Numbered from the stretch's first letter, positions 44,055-54,533 are shown. The stretch: DNA of 64,000 bases from Rhodospirillaceae bacterium (GCA_002731315.1 PCBG01000019.1:13308-77307); one strand, 5' to 3'. The notes: generated by a model not told the origin, from the sequence alone. Numbers and translations: made by a program.

Positions 44055-44864
44055 CTAAATAGGCGAATAGCCGCCCTTTTCAGCATCTGGCAGGGCACCC
44101 TCGTCATCGGCATCAGGATCATCGTGGGATCCCAATCTACCACGCCCGTGAAAGCCGGTTGCCAACACATAGCTTTCCACAGATTCCTGACGGCTGGCGG
44201 CGGGTTTCACATGCCGAACCGTGGTAAAATTCCGCTGCATAATGTTCATCACGCTTTGCTCTGCCCCGCCGCGAAAACATTTCGACAGGAAAAATCCGTC
44301 TTCGACCAGCACTTCCATAGCGAAATCCAGTGCTGCCTCTAGCAGAGCTGTTGTCCGCAGATGGTCTGTTGGCCGGTGACCGGTTGTATTAGCTGCCATA
44401 TCGCTCAGCACGCCATGCGCGCTGCCGCCAATGGCACCGCGTACCTTGTCCAGCATCACCGGGTCCGTCATGTCACCGACGAAAATCTCAGCCGCGGCCA
44501 GAACATCCATTTCCAGCAGATCGATCCCGACCAGCTTCCCGGTGCTGCCGCCAATCTGGCATCGGTCGGCCACAATCTGAAGCCATCCGCCAGGGGCGCA
44601 TCCAAGATCAACAATGGCCATCCCCGGGCGCAGCAATTTAAAGCGGTTATCAATCTGTGCAAGCTTCAGAGCGGCACGGGACCGATAGCCCTTCAATTTT
44701 GCCTCGGCGACGAACGGGTCATTAAGCTGGCGTGTCAACCAGCGCTGCGAGGATGGTTTACGCCCCCGCATCTTTTTTGGCTGGCGCGTTAGTCCGGTAT
44801 CGTTGCGATAGCTGCGTCCCGAGGATCCACGTGTAGGTGACCGGCCTTTCGGTTTCTTATTCAT
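44055..44864 (-). CDS. rlmE: 23S rRNA 2'-O-methyltransferase RlmE (FtsJ)
   Basis: A protein of 269 residues from the ATG at 44864; the long open frame further upstream has no family similarity and runs into the divergent gene. A basic N-terminal tail is followed by the FtsJ core: KGYRSRAALKLAQID, VDLGCAPGGWLQI (SAM site), GIDLLEMD, DMAANTTGHRPTDH, FFLSKCFRGG and ESYVLATGF, supplying the K-D-K-E tetrad. It methylates U2552 of 23S rRNA. A C-terminal acidic tail of about 30 residues is extra. Confidence 0.95.
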   Translation of the reverse strand: MNKKPKGRSPTRGSSGRSYRNDTGLTRQPKKMRGRKPSSQRWLTRQLNDPFVAEAKLKGYRSRAALKLAQIDNRFKLLRPGMAIVDLGCAPGGWLQIVADRCQIGGSTGKLVGIDLLEMDVLAAAEIFVGDMTDPVMLDKVRGAIGGSAHGVLSDMAANTTGHRPTDHLRTTALLEAALDFAMEVLVEDGFFLSKCFRGGAEQSVMNIMQRNFTTVRHVKPAASRQESVESYVLATGFHGRGRLGSHDDPDADDEGALPDAEKGGYSPI

Positions 44865-45079
44865 TCTGGCCGTTCCCTCTTGCCCGGTCATGTGGCATAT
44901 GACGTCTGCGGCGCACGAAACTCGCAGCGATTGCCACTGCATGGTCGACCTTCCTTCTAGCCGTTTTGACGGAAAACGGCAAATATCTTGCCGCAACTGA
45001 CATAGCACGATACCTATAAAGCCATGTTTTTTTGCCTGCCTGCATTTCTGGGCCGTTTTCATACCAAAGACCAGCTGAC

Positions 45080-46462
45080 ATGAACGCTGCACACTTGGGA
45101 TGGCGCACGCATATCCTTTTGAATCTGCGCCTTGCGGCTCCTTTGATCATTGGCCAACTGGCCACGATCGGCATCTGGACAAGCGATGTGGTGGCGATGG
45201 GCAACCTCGACACGACTAGCCTTGCCGCCGGATCGCTTGCGTCACGCTATTTTCAGCCGATGTTTTTTCTTGCACTCGGTATTTCACTTGCCGTTGGACC
45301 GCTGGTGGCACAGGGGCTTGGCGCCGGTGATCAACGACAGGTACGGCGCGCATTCCGGCAGGGGCTGGTCATCGCGGCCACGCTCGGCATGGCGACAATT
45401 CCACTCTTGTTCGTTGGTGAAGAGGTGCTGATCCTGATCGGACAGGACCCGGAACTTGCCCAACTCGCCAAACCCTTCCTGCTCTGGTCGGGCTTTGGCA
45501 TGCCCTTCATGTTTATTGCCTTCGTTCTGCGGCAATTTCTGATTTCCTATGAGCGGCCCGTGCCACAGGTGATCGCTGTCATCATTACCCTGATCATAAA
45601 TATTGGGTTGAATGCGGTATTCGCTAATGGGTTGGGACCGGCCCCGGAAATGGGGCTTGCCGGGATCGCCCTGGCCACATCAATCAGCTATTTCCTGCTG
45701 GCGGCCGGGCTGGTGGTCTATATCGGGACAACTTCACCCTTTTCTGATGGTGAACCTTTCCGGCGGATATGGGTCATGGACTGGGCCATCACCCTGCGCC
45801 TTTTGCGCATCGGTGTGCCAATCGGCCTGACGATTGTCGGCGAGGCAGGCATGTTCATTGCCGCCACACTTATGATCGGACTTTTTGGCACTGCGTCCCT
45901 GTCTGCCGCCGCCATCGCCAACCAGATTTCAGCCATCGCCTTTATGATCCCGATTGCCATGGCCACCGCCAGCACCATTCGCATCGGCCATTATGCTGGG
46001 GCAAAGGATCGCGGAAACCTGTTCCGTAGCGCCGGATCCACAATGCTGATTGCAATTTTGGCAACGTTGTTGACAACGGTCATTCTGCTGATCTGGCCGG
46101 AATTTCTCGTCGGACTGTTTCTGGATCACGATGACCCGCTATTTGCCGAGGTGATGCATGTTGCCATGCCACTTATGCTGCTGACTGCCCTCTATCAGGT
46201 GCCGGATGGTGTGCAGGCGATTGCCATATCTGTCCTGCGCGGCGTGAATGACACAAAGCTGCCAGGGCTGATCGCGATTGTGAGTTTCTGGATTCCGGGA
46301 ATTGCACTTGGCGCATTGCTGGGCTTTACCCTTGGATGGGGCGCTGTCGGTGTCTGGTCGGGGCTTGCCATCGGGCTTAGCGTTGCCGCCATGCTTTTGA
46401 CCTTGCGGATGGTGTTAGCATTGCATCGTATCCGTTCCGGCGGACATATTTTGTCTGCCTGA
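45080..46462 (+). CDS. MATE-family multidrug efflux protein (NorM-like)
   Basis: A protein of 460 residues from the ATG at 45080, with twelve predicted membrane helices in two halves. NorM-like stretches are APLIIGQLATIGIWTSDVVAMG and VAQGLGAGDQRQVRRAFRQG in the first half and GVPIGLTIVGEAGMFIAATLMIG in the second. Such proteins export cationic drugs in exchange for Na+ or H+. It is divergent from rlmE and may share a transcript with glnE 24 bases downstream. Confidence 0.92.
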   Translation: MNAAHLGWRTHILLNLRLAAPLIIGQLATIGIWTSDVVAMGNLDTTSLAAGSLASRYFQPMFFLALGISLAVGPLVAQGLGAGDQRQVRRAFRQGLVIAATLGMATIPLLFVGEEVLILIGQDPELAQLAKPFLLWSGFGMPFMFIAFVLRQFLISYERPVPQVIAVIITLIINIGLNAVFANGLGPAPEMGLAGIALATSISYFLLAAGLVVYIGTTSPFSDGEPFRRIWVMDWAITLRLLRIGVPIGLTIVGEAGMFIAATLMIGLFGTASLSAAAIANQISAIAFMIPIAMATASTIRIGHYAGAKDRGNLFRSAGSTMLIAILATLLTTVILLIWPEFLVGLFLDHDDPLFAEVMHVAMPLMLLTALYQVPDGVQAIAISVLRGVNDTKLPGLIAIVSFWIPGIALGALLGFTLGWGAVGVWSGLAIGLSVAAMLLTLRMVLALHRIRSGGHILSA

Positions 46463-46485
46463 CCCCGGCAGGTTATATTGACACG

Positions 46486-49419
46486 ATGAACAGCGACCGA
46501 ACCCCACGTTCCGACCCATCAGGCGGTCCCCCTTTGACAGCGGAAACCAGCGTCGGCCAATCACTGGTTGCCGGCCCGCCGCGCCCACTGCCCGCGCATG
46601 CGGCCATTCTGCCCGACCTTGTCGCATGGGCCGGACAGATTGCGGGGCTGACACAGAGTGGCCATACCGGCGATACGCTGGCTGCCATATTGATCCATTC
46701 GCGTCATTTGCAGACCATTGCACGCGCGCAGCACGATGCCATTGCACCGATTCTTTCCGGACAGGGCGATGATATTGTTGCTGACGCCATTACTGCGCTG
46801 CAAGTAGCCGCTGAGAAGGTGGATGATGATGACAGCATGATGGCTGCTATCCGTCGCCTGCGGCAGCGCAGCGCGCTGGCGGTGGCGCTGGCCGATCTGG
46901 CGGATACGCATCCCGTCACCATCCAAATGCGCTGGCTGAGTGACGCAGCTGATGCCGCCATTGCATGTACGGTGTGCTATCTGCTTCGTCAGGCAACAAT
47001 ACGCGGCCAGATAAATAAAACAGAAGGGTCTGCCAACAGGGCATGTGGCTGGACCATTCTTGCTCTTGGCAAGCTTGGCGCGCGTGAGCTGAATTATTCA
47101 TCCGATGTCGATCTGATCATATTGCATGATCCCGACAGCAGAATTCTCACCCGGCCCGAGACAAGTCAGGCCTTTTTCGTCGACATGACGCGCAGTCTGG
47201 TAAGGTTGCTGTCAACCGCAACGCGTGACGGAATTGGCTGGCGCGTTGACCTGCGGCTTCGTCCCGATCCGGGCGCTACCGCCGTCAGTATCCAGCGCGA
47301 AGCGGCCATCGGCTATTATGAGTCTATCGCCCGCACATGGGAACGCGCCGCTTTTATTCGTGCGCGGCCGGTGGCAGGTGATCTCGAGATGGGCACAGCC
47401 TTTCTCAACGACCTACAGCCATTCATCTGGCGCAAGACACTAGATTATACGGTGATCGATGACATGGCGACGATGTTGAGCCGTCCGCCATCGACACGCG
47501 GCTGGCCCGGCTTCAATCTGAAGACCGGGCGGGGCGGGATTCGCAACATCGAATTTTTTACCCATGTATTGCAGCTGGTCGGTGGTGGCCGGTTACCGGC
47601 CTTGCGCCAGCAATCAACGCCAAACGCTCTTGCCAGCCTTGCCGCCGGCGACTGGATCAGCATCGAACAGCAAACCGTCCTTGCCGCACATTATAACGAT
47701 TTGCGCCGTGTCGAACACCGGCTCCAGATGCTATCTGATGCACAGACCCACGCATTGCCGCGCAATCTTGATGACATTGCCGATTTTGCCGCCTTTCTGG
47801 GTCATGACAGCACTGCCGTCTTCCTGCAGCAGCTCGAAACAATACTTGATGCGGTTGTGGCCTATAGCGCGCACCCTCTATTTACTGACGGCGATACAGG
47901 CGATGCAGCGCCGCCGCTGGAGGACGAAGATCGCATGCAAGAATGGCTGACCGGCAAGGGTTTTTCTCGCCCGGAAGGTATCAGCCATACTCTGTCCGGC
48001 TGGATGGCCGGCCGTATCGCCACGACACGCAGCGAACGTGCACGCACCCTTCTCAGCCGGATGATGCCCGATATTCTGGACCAGCTGGCACAAGCCAAAG
48101 ATCCTGATGACTGTTTTGCCGCTTTCGCCGGCTTTGTTGAAGGTCTACCGGCAAGTGTGCAGATTTTCTCGCTGCTCGATCACAATCGCCAGCTGGGGCG
48201 GTTGCTGGGCGATATTCTGATATTATCGCCGCGTCTGGCGGGTCAGCTGCGCCGCTTTCCGATGATGTTTGACCTGGTGATCGCAAATGATTTTTTCAAT
48301 CCGCTGGATAATGCGGATGGATTTGAAAAATATGTGCTTACCGCCATTACCAAAGCCCCAGTGGAGCAGGCGCTGGAAATTGTCACCCGCCTGACCCGCG
48401 AACGCCGCTTTCAGGCTGAAGTTCAGGCGTTGAGCGGGATTTCGGACCTCCGTGCAATGGGGCAGGCCCTCGCTAATACCGCCGCGGCCGCCATTCGTGT
48501 CGTCACCAAGCTGGCGACAGCCGATATGGAACGGCGCCACGGGAAAATCGAAGGTGGGTTTGCGGTACTGGGCCTTGGCCGCATCGGAACAGGCAATATG
48601 ACCGCCGCATCGGATATCGATCTGGTATTTGTCTGGGACGGTCCGGATAATGCGGTGTCTGACGGCGCGCGCAAGCTGGCGGCGCGACCCTATTTCACGC
48701 GCCTGGCCCAAACACTTGTCAGCTGGCTTGGCGGCGCGACCGCGGAAGGCAGCCTCTACAGCGTTGATGTAAGGCTCCGGCCGGATGGTGAAAAGGGCGC
48801 GCTCGTCCAATCCTGCCAGCGACTAAGCACCTATTACGGCGAGGAAGCCTGGACATGGGAGTGGATGGCACTGGCAAAGGCAAGCTGTCTGTTGCCGGGG
48901 CCCACAGGCAAAATCGTCATGCGAATGATTGACGGATTGCTGACCACACCGCCTAATCCTCCGACAATCGCCAGCGCAGCCCGACAGATGGTGGCACGCT
49001 TTCGCGACAGCTACGGCAGCGCGCCCACCTGGCAACTGCGCCGTCAGCCGGGCGGCATTCGTGAGATGGATCTACTGCTGCAAGGCCTGCGCCTGCAGCA
49101 TGCCAGCCTGTTTGACGGTGCCGGCACCGCGCCGGAACACATCCTGACGACGCTTGAAAAAGCCGGCCAGATGTCCGCAGACAGGGCCGCTGGCCTTCGT
49201 GAGGCGCAGCAGCTTTTTGAATTGCTGCATCAGGCGTTGCGGCTTGTACGCGGTAACGGCGATGACGATGGCACGGCGCTACCAGATGCTGCGATGCGAT
49301 TCATCCTCACCACTTGCGATTGCCCAGATACGGCGACGCTGGATGCGCGTCTGGAAGGCTATCGCGGCCACGTGATGTCGGCGTTGGAAAGTCTGTTCCT
49401 GTCGTCACAGGACAACTGA
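46486..49419 (+). CDS. glnE: Glutamine synthetase adenylyltransferase / deadenylase
   Basis: A protein of 977 residues, the normal size. It has two nucleotidyltransferase domains: the deadenylase site GKLGARELNYSSDVDL in the N-terminal half and the adenylylation site GRIGTGNMTAASDIDL in the C-terminal half, with R-helix strings (GRGGIRNIEFFTH, PGGIREMDLLLQGLRL). GlnE switches glutamine synthetase in response to PII and glutamine. The ribosome site is weak, so coupling to the MATE gene upstream is possible. Consistent with nitrogen-limited life. Confidence 0.95.
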   Translation: MNSDRTPRSDPSGGPPLTAETSVGQSLVAGPPRPLPAHAAILPDLVAWAGQIAGLTQSGHTGDTLAAILIHSRHLQTIARAQHDAIAPILSGQGDDIVADAITALQVAAEKVDDDDSMMAAIRRLRQRSALAVALADLADTHPVTIQMRWLSDAADAAIACTVCYLLRQATIRGQINKTEGSANRACGWTILALGKLGARELNYSSDVDLIILHDPDSRILTRPETSQAFFVDMTRSLVRLLSTATRDGIGWRVDLRLRPDPGATAVSIQREAAIGYYESIARTWERAAFIRARPVAGDLEMGTAFLNDLQPFIWRKTLDYTVIDDMATMLSRPPSTRGWPGFNLKTGRGGIRNIEFFTHVLQLVGGGRLPALRQQSTPNALASLAAGDWISIEQQTVLAAHYNDLRRVEHRLQMLSDAQTHALPRNLDDIADFAAFLGHDSTAVFLQQLETILDAVVAYSAHPLFTDGDTGDAAPPLEDEDRMQEWLTGKGFSRPEGISHTLSGWMAGRIATTRSERARTLLSRMMPDILDQLAQAKDPDDCFAAFAGFVEGLPASVQIFSLLDHNRQLGRLLGDILILSPRLAGQLRRFPMMFDLVIANDFFNPLDNADGFEKYVLTAITKAPVEQALEIVTRLTRERRFQAEVQALSGISDLRAMGQALANTAAAAIRVVTKLATADMERRHGKIEGGFAVLGLGRIGTGNMTAASDIDLVFVWDGPDNAVSDGARKLAARPYFTRLAQTLVSWLGGATAEGSLYSVDVRLRPDGEKGALVQSCQRLSTYYGEEAWTWEWMALAKASCLLPGPTGKIVMRMIDGLLTTPPNPPTIASAARQMVARFRDSYGSAPTWQLRRQPGGIREMDLLLQGLRLQHASLFDGAGTAPEHILTTLEKAGQMSADRAAGLREAQQLFELLHQALRLVRGNGDDDGTALPDAAMRFILTTCDCPDTATLDARLEGYRGHVMSALESLFLSSQDN

Positions 49420-49611
49420 TCAGCAAAAAGATATCTTTGTCGCCAAAACGACTCGTTTACGGAATTTTCTGGACAGACTTTCGGTTTATTTGGGCTCAAT
49501 GAAACCAAATACAGCGCAAGCTGAGGTTTATTCCTTAACATTTGAAATCCGGGCGAACGGTCCGCCGGTACATAACCGGCACCCGCCACCTTTTGGACCT
49601 GTAGATCTGAT

Positions 49612-50904
49612 ATGCTTAGATCCGCTGCTGCTTCATGGACTCTGTTTTTTGGCCTGTTGCTAATCATGGCCGGCAACGGGCTGCAGGTGGTATTGCTCGG
49701 TGTCGAAGCCAAGGATTCAGGCTTTTCGAACGTTGTTACAGGTTTTGTGATGGCCGGCTATTTTCTTGGCATGTTCTTTGGTTCAATCCTAGTGCCAAAG
49801 CTGTTGAACAATGTCGGGCATGTTCGCGTTTTCGGCGCCATGTCAGCGCTGGCATCGGCGGCAGTGCTGGTGATCGCACTTTTCTTCAATCCGATTGTAT
49901 GGGCGATGATGCGCATCCTCACAGGATTCAGCTTTGCCGGCATGTATATCGTCTGTGAGAGCTGGCTGAACAACAAATCCACCAATGAAACACGTGGCCA
50001 GATGCTATCACTTTACATGATCGTCTCGATGGGCGGCATGGGTATCGGGCAGATGCTTGTTGGCTTTGGCGGCGAGCAGAGTGTCACCCTTTTTCTGCTT
50101 GCGTCTGTTATGGTGTCAATTGCCGTCGTGCCTATACTGCTGACCGCGGGCAGCGCCCCTGAATTTGAGGCCCTTGAACGGATGAGCATGCGCCGCCTCT
50201 TGCAGGTCTCGCCACTGGCGGTGATCGGGTTGGGAATCAATGGCGTTGCTGTTTCAATGATGTTCGGCATGGGCGCAGTCTATGGCCGATCAATCGGTAT
50301 GGACAATACCGAGGTCGGCTATTTCATGACAGCACCGATGCTGGGGGCGCTGCTTCTACAATATCCGGTCGGCCGGTTATCGGACCGGTTCGACCGTCGC
50401 CTCGTTATCCTGTCAGTAACGATCATGGGCGGTATCGCAGCCGGGCTTGCGACTCTGTTCGGACAGCAGCAATTCGGGCTACTGATCCTTTGCACGTTGA
50501 TTTATGGTGGCGCGCTGTTTCCCAGCTATTCGCTATGTATTGCCCATGCAAATGACTTTCTGACGCCCAGCCAGATGGTAGCTGCCGCATCCGGACTGGT
50601 GATGGTCAACGGAATCGGCGCTGTTATCGGATCGCCGATGGCCGCCATGGCAATCGAATATCTTGGAGTTGGCAGCTTTTTCATTATGATTGCCAGCGTG
50701 CAGGTGCTGTTAGCACTGTTCGTTCTTTTCCGGATGACACGCCGTGCCGCTGTACCAAACGAGGCGCAGGGACCTTTCGTTGCCATTCCGGAATCTGGCA
50801 GTGCGGTTGCCGCTACCCTGAACCCTGAAACGCAATGGATCCCTTCAAGCGAGGAGGTTACCGAGGAAGAAGACCCCTTCCACGACAACCCCTATGTGAA
50901 CTGA
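49612..50904 (+). CDS. MFS transporter, YcaD-like
   Basis: A protein of 430 residues with twelve helices. The motif SWLNNKSTNETRGQMLSLYM between helices 4 and 5 and VGRLSDRFDRR between 6 and 7 (motif A-like) are typical of the YcaD subgroup of the major facilitator superfamily. The last 60 residues are a hydrophilic acidic tail (SEEVTEEEDPFHDN). Substrate unknown. Confidence 0.9.
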   Translation: MLRSAAASWTLFFGLLLIMAGNGLQVVLLGVEAKDSGFSNVVTGFVMAGYFLGMFFGSILVPKLLNNVGHVRVFGAMSALASAAVLVIALFFNPIVWAMMRILTGFSFAGMYIVCESWLNNKSTNETRGQMLSLYMIVSMGGMGIGQMLVGFGGEQSVTLFLLASVMVSIAVVPILLTAGSAPEFEALERMSMRRLLQVSPLAVIGLGINGVAVSMMFGMGAVYGRSIGMDNTEVGYFMTAPMLGALLLQYPVGRLSDRFDRRLVILSVTIMGGIAAGLATLFGQQQFGLLILCTLIYGGALFPSYSLCIAHANDFLTPSQMVAAASGLVMVNGIGAVIGSPMAAMAIEYLGVGSFFIMIASVQVLLALFVLFRMTRRAAVPNEAQGPFVAIPESGSAVAATLNPETQWIPSSEEVTEEEDPFHDNPYVN

Positions 50905-51095
50905 TTGCACAGAAGCTGCTTGTCCTGCATGTGCACCAATTACAGGTAGTGCAAGAATGTTGGAGTCCGAAGCGTCCAGCAACGGAACTGCGCAGAAACG
51001 ATACCCTTTTGGATGGTCATTCGGCAGGATGCGAACAGGCAACATTCCTACTTTTCTCTGTGGAGTCTGGCTCATCATTAAATTAGTTTAATCAT

Positions 51096-51617
51096 ATGAA
51101 TCACATCCATCCTCTATGCGCCTTTGGTCTGGTTCTTAGCATCATGTTGTTATCGCCCGCCCTGACTGAACGCACTCTGGCCGAAGACGCCCTGTTCGAG
51201 ATTGCCGGCCCGGTGGTTGTCACGCAGGTGACAGACGGAGACTCCCTGAAAAGCGGGAAGCTGAGGATTCGACTTTTCGGCATTGATGCGCCGGAACAAA
51301 GACAGCTTTGCGAACAGGCTAATGGTAACAACTGGGCATGCGGCAAGGCGGCCACTGCGGCAATGGGGGGTATTGTGGCCGGGACCGCGCGCCTGCGTTG
51401 CGAATTGCTGGATACAGACCGCTATGGCCGATTGGTCATGCGCTGCTTTGCGGGTGAAACGGACATTGCGCAGGCGCTTGTCGCAAAAGGGCTGGCGGTA
51501 GCGTACAGGCGTTACTCAGAAGATTATGTCGATGTCGAAGACAGGGCGGCAGCTGCAGGTCGAGGCATGTGGCAGGGACCGTTCGAGATGCCATGGGACT
51601 GGCGCAGCAAAAATTGA
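51096..51617 (+). CDS. Secreted thermonuclease-family (SNase-like) protein
   Basis: A protein of 173 residues with a signal peptide (about 1-30). The SNase core is intact: VTDGDSLKSGKLRIRLFGIDAPEQRQ holds the Asp and first Arg, LDTDRYGRLVMRCF the second Arg region, and YRRYSEDYVDVEDRAAAAGRGMW the terminal helix. Such enzymes cut nucleic acids outside the cytoplasm, for phosphate or nucleotide scavenging. Alone on this strand. Confidence 0.88.
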   Translation: MNHIHPLCAFGLVLSIMLLSPALTERTLAEDALFEIAGPVVVTQVTDGDSLKSGKLRIRLFGIDAPEQRQLCEQANGNNWACGKAATAAMGGIVAGTARLRCELLDTDRYGRLVMRCFAGETDIAQALVAKGLAVAYRRYSEDYVDVEDRAAAAGRGMWQGPFEMPWDWRSKN

Positions 51618-51645
51618 CGGGCATCGGCCCGTACAAAGTTGCCTG

Positions 51646-52065
51646 CTAAAGAAGGCCAAGCTCGCGCAACTCGGCGATCAATTCGGGTGGCATCATATCA
51701 ACCCCATCATTCGCGACGGGGATATCTGCAGGCGCATCTTTGACTTCGAGATAACGCCATCCCTGGAAAATGCGCACCCGCAACGGTTCCACGGCAACCA
51801 GTTCCGGAGCCAGTACAATGCCGCAAGCAGGATTGCCATCTGCACGCTGCATGCTGCGCAGTTCGGTGATGGGCTGGCGGGCGCACATCACACCCTTGAT
51901 AACCCAGAAGATTGATCCGCCATCCAGCACATCTTCAACACGGCGCGGGGTGTTGCGCGTGACATGCATCAATTCCATGCCATTACGCACCCGCTCGGCC
52001 TGCAAGTAGCGCAACCTCGCCAGCGACTCTGATCCGACAGACAGTTTTTTCAGATGGACGGTCAT
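51646..52065 (-). CDS. DUF1489 family protein
   Basis: It encodes 139 residues from the ATG at 52065 (MTVHLKKLSVG), which is the family start; the frame is open 35 codons upstream into mgtE. The block HVTRNTPRRVEDVLDGGSIF, WVIKGVMCARQPI and FQGWRYLEVKDAPAD is diagnostic of DUF1489, a cytoplasmic alphaproteobacterial family of unknown function. It follows mgtE on the same strand by 67 bases. Confidence 0.88.
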   Translation of the reverse strand: MTVHLKKLSVGSESLARLRYLQAERVRNGMELMHVTRNTPRRVEDVLDGGSIFWVIKGVMCARQPITELRSMQRADGNPACGIVLAPELVAVEPLRVRIFQGWRYLEVKDAPADIPVANDGVDMMPPELIAELRELGLL

Positions 52066-52132
52066 GCAAAACCCAGTCAAACACGCCGGTGCGCCGTCTC
52101 CTGACAGACTTCGGCTACAATCAAAAAAACAG

Positions 52133-53572
52133 TTACATAAGATAAAGGGCAGCAAGTCCCAGAAATACAAAAAAACCTACAACATCGGTAATTGTTGTGA
52201 TCAGTACACTGGACGCAACTGCGGGATCCACACCCGCGCGGACCAGACCCAGCGGCACAATTGTCCCGCTTAAACCGGCGACCACCAGATTGGCGAACAT
52301 TGCCACCGCCATTACAGTGGCGATATCGGCATCATTGAACCACAGATATGACATGCTTGCCGCAAGAAAGGCGAAAACGCAGCCATTTAGCACGGCAACC
52401 AGAAGTTCCCGCTGCACAAAGCCGGAAGCGGCATCTCGGTCAATTTGGCGCAAAGCGAGTGCCCGCACCGCCACAGTGACGGTCTGCGTTCCCGCATTAC
52501 CCCCCATAGAAGCAACAATGGGCATCAAGACCGCCAGCGCAACTAGCCGTTCTATGGTTGCATCAAACAGGCCGATAACCGCCGAGGCGATGATGGCCGT
52601 CACCAGATTGACCAACAGCCACCAGCTGCGTCCCCGCATGGTTTCCCAGAGGCTAGACCGTACATTGGCTTCGCCAACCCCAGCCAGCGCCATTAGATCC
52701 TCCTCGGCCTCCTCATCGATCACATTAATCACGTCATCTATGGTGATCATGCCGATCAACCGCTCATGCTCATCGACAACAGGCGCGCAAACCATGCCAT
52801 ATCGGCGGAATAGGATGGCAACTTCCTCTTGGTCCATCATTGCCGGGATTTTGCGAAAATCCATATCCATGATTTCGGATACTCGCCGTGCCTTCTGGTT
52901 GCAGAGCAGTTTGCCAAGCTGCACCTCGCCAATCGGGTGACGCGCCGGATCGACCACAAAAAGCAGATAGAATTCGGCGTCTTCTAAGCCGGAGCCGCGA
53001 AGAAAATCAATCGTCTGGCCCACAGTCCAGAAGGACGGCACGGTCACCAACTCGCGTTGCATCATCCGGCCGGCGGAATCCTCTGGATAGGACAGGCCTT
53101 CCTCGACAAGAACACGGTCTTCGGCCGGCAGGGCAGCAAGAACATCCTGAATATCGTCTTGCTCGAGTTCTTCGATGATATTCACCGCGTCATCGGTCGA
53201 CAGATCGGGCAACTGGCGGGCGAGCGCAGCCGTGCCAATTACATCAACAATATCCTCGCGGGTATTTTCATGCAGATAGGTCAGCAACTCGGCATCCAGC
53301 CCGTCACCCAATATTTGGAGAAGGCGTGCCGCATGCTTGCTGGAAAGTCGTTCTATCAGATCTGCCTGGTCCGCTGGGTGCAGTGGTGCCACCAGAGCCC
53401 GCACACGCAAATCTCCATCGGCTTCGATGGCTGCGATGACGGCGCTTTCCACCTTTAGTGTCAGACCATAGAGCGCAGCAAGGCGGTCGCCTGCATCGCG
53501 GCGATCAACCGCTTCAGCCGCAACCGGGATGTTCGCTGAAAACTCAACCTTGCTTTTGTCAGCCTGCGCCAC
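52133..53572 (-). CDS. mgtE: Magnesium transporter MgtE
   Basis: A protein of 479 residues. An N-terminal MgtE_N domain (LVAPLHPADQADLIERLSSK) and two CBS domains (RMMQRELVTVPSFWTVGQTI, YGMVCAPVVDEHERLIGMITIDDV) precede five membrane helices with PIVASMGGNAGTQTVTVAVRALAL, the pore motif. Cytoplasmic domains bind Mg2+ and close the channel when the ion is plentiful. Upstream of it lies a decayed regulator gene. Confidence 0.95.
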   Translation of the reverse strand: MAQADKSKVEFSANIPVAAEAVDRRDAGDRLAALYGLTLKVESAVIAAIEADGDLRVRALVAPLHPADQADLIERLSSKHAARLLQILGDGLDAELLTYLHENTREDIVDVIGTAALARQLPDLSTDDAVNIIEELEQDDIQDVLAALPAEDRVLVEEGLSYPEDSAGRMMQRELVTVPSFWTVGQTIDFLRGSGLEDAEFYLLFVVDPARHPIGEVQLGKLLCNQKARRVSEIMDMDFRKIPAMMDQEEVAILFRRYGMVCAPVVDEHERLIGMITIDDVINVIDEEAEEDLMALAGVGEANVRSSLWETMRGRSWWLLVNLVTAIIASAVIGLFDATIERLVALAVLMPIVASMGGNAGTQTVTVAVRALALRQIDRDAASGFVQRELLVAVLNGCVFAFLAASMSYLWFNDADIATVMAVAMFANLVVAGLSGTIVPLGLVRAGVDPAVASSVLITTITDVVGFFVFLGLAALYLM

Positions 53573-53740
53573 GCTGCAAAATCCGGGTTATTAGGGAAAA
53601 AATCGTTTGAGCCCCGGACAATAGCAGATCACTGAGCGAAAACAACCGTATCCTGACGGAGAAATCATATCCCAAAACGGCTAAATCGAATATAATTAAA
53701 AGGCCGGCCGCTTTTGCGTAACAAAATTTCGCGGGCCGAA

Positions 53741-54400
53741 TTAGGTTTTGAGGTTATACAAACCCACCCACCTGCTGTTGCCTTCAAACCGCACATCATG
53801 CCCGAAAGGTGGATGCGCGCGCTGGGTAAAGTCCATGCGCTCGCGCACGGCGCAACAGATGCCGATCGTATCACGCTGAACGCGTTTCGCGGCCTCGGCA
53901 TCGTCCGCATAAGGAAGATAACGCGCCTAACAAATTTTACAGCCAAACGCGACCACAAATTCGGGTGCGTCCTTGCCGGGCGGCGGCTAGTTCTGCGGCA
54001 CCGTTCTGGCAATAGCAAAGAGACGCGGACCATTGGGCAGTTCGACGGCTTGCAAAACCGCCGTTCTAGAAAGTGCGGAATGCCTTTTGTACGTTCCAGT
54101 GGGGGCAGTTACCGACGTGTATGGCAAACTGCATACCGCCGACCGCCAGCCGTTGAAAGTATTTCTTGCATCACCAACCCGCAGAAAGAAAAATGGAAAG
54201 CGGATCGCATCTGGGCAGTCAAACTCGTCATTTAGCGACAGGCCTGCTCCAAACTGGCGTCAAATCCGGGTCCCAGCAGGTCCAGATCCTGACGCAGGCC
54301 GTGTGCCGCTGCCAGAGAACCTTAACAAAGCATTGTATTGGCGCCGGCGAAATAACCCGCAAGCGTTGACCGTAACAATGATCTTGGCGCACCTTTATCT
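53741..54400 (-). pseudogene. Remnant of an ScfR-type (DUF2083) short-chain acyl-CoA regulator
   Basis: Read on the minus strand with frame changes, the stretch follows the C-terminal half of HTH/ScfR regulators in order: RSTLAGYFAGAN, DLDLLGPGFDASLEQACR (then a stop), RLAVGGMQFAIHVGNCPHW with NVQKAFRTF (stop), LFAIARTVPQN (stop), YADDAEAAKRVQRDTIGICC, and RAHPPFGHDVRFEGN to a final stop at 53741. At least three in-frame stops and several shifts are seen, and the N-terminal HTH and protease-like domains are missing. Intact proteins have about 460-480 residues. It is a clear pseudogene; the long open frames of the other strand here are accidental. Confidence 0.8.
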
Positions 54401-54533
54401 ACGTCATGCGTTTCGCACAGCCGATCAAACAGGTCCGAATGGGTGATCAGCGCTAGTTGCACTAGCATGCATAGGCTGGGCGGTTTCTCCTTTGCTTTTC
54501 CGCCCGGCCCTTTTTGTTTTCCAACCTTTGTGG

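Noticed and set aside
44865..45092. N-terminal extension of RlmE to 45092
   Set aside because: The extra 76 residues do not resemble the family and would overlap the divergent MATE gene start; ATG at 44864 fits.
53665..54235. Open frames on both strands in 53.67-54.24 kb as genes
   Set aside because: They are out of frame with the readable ScfR remnant and have no family features.
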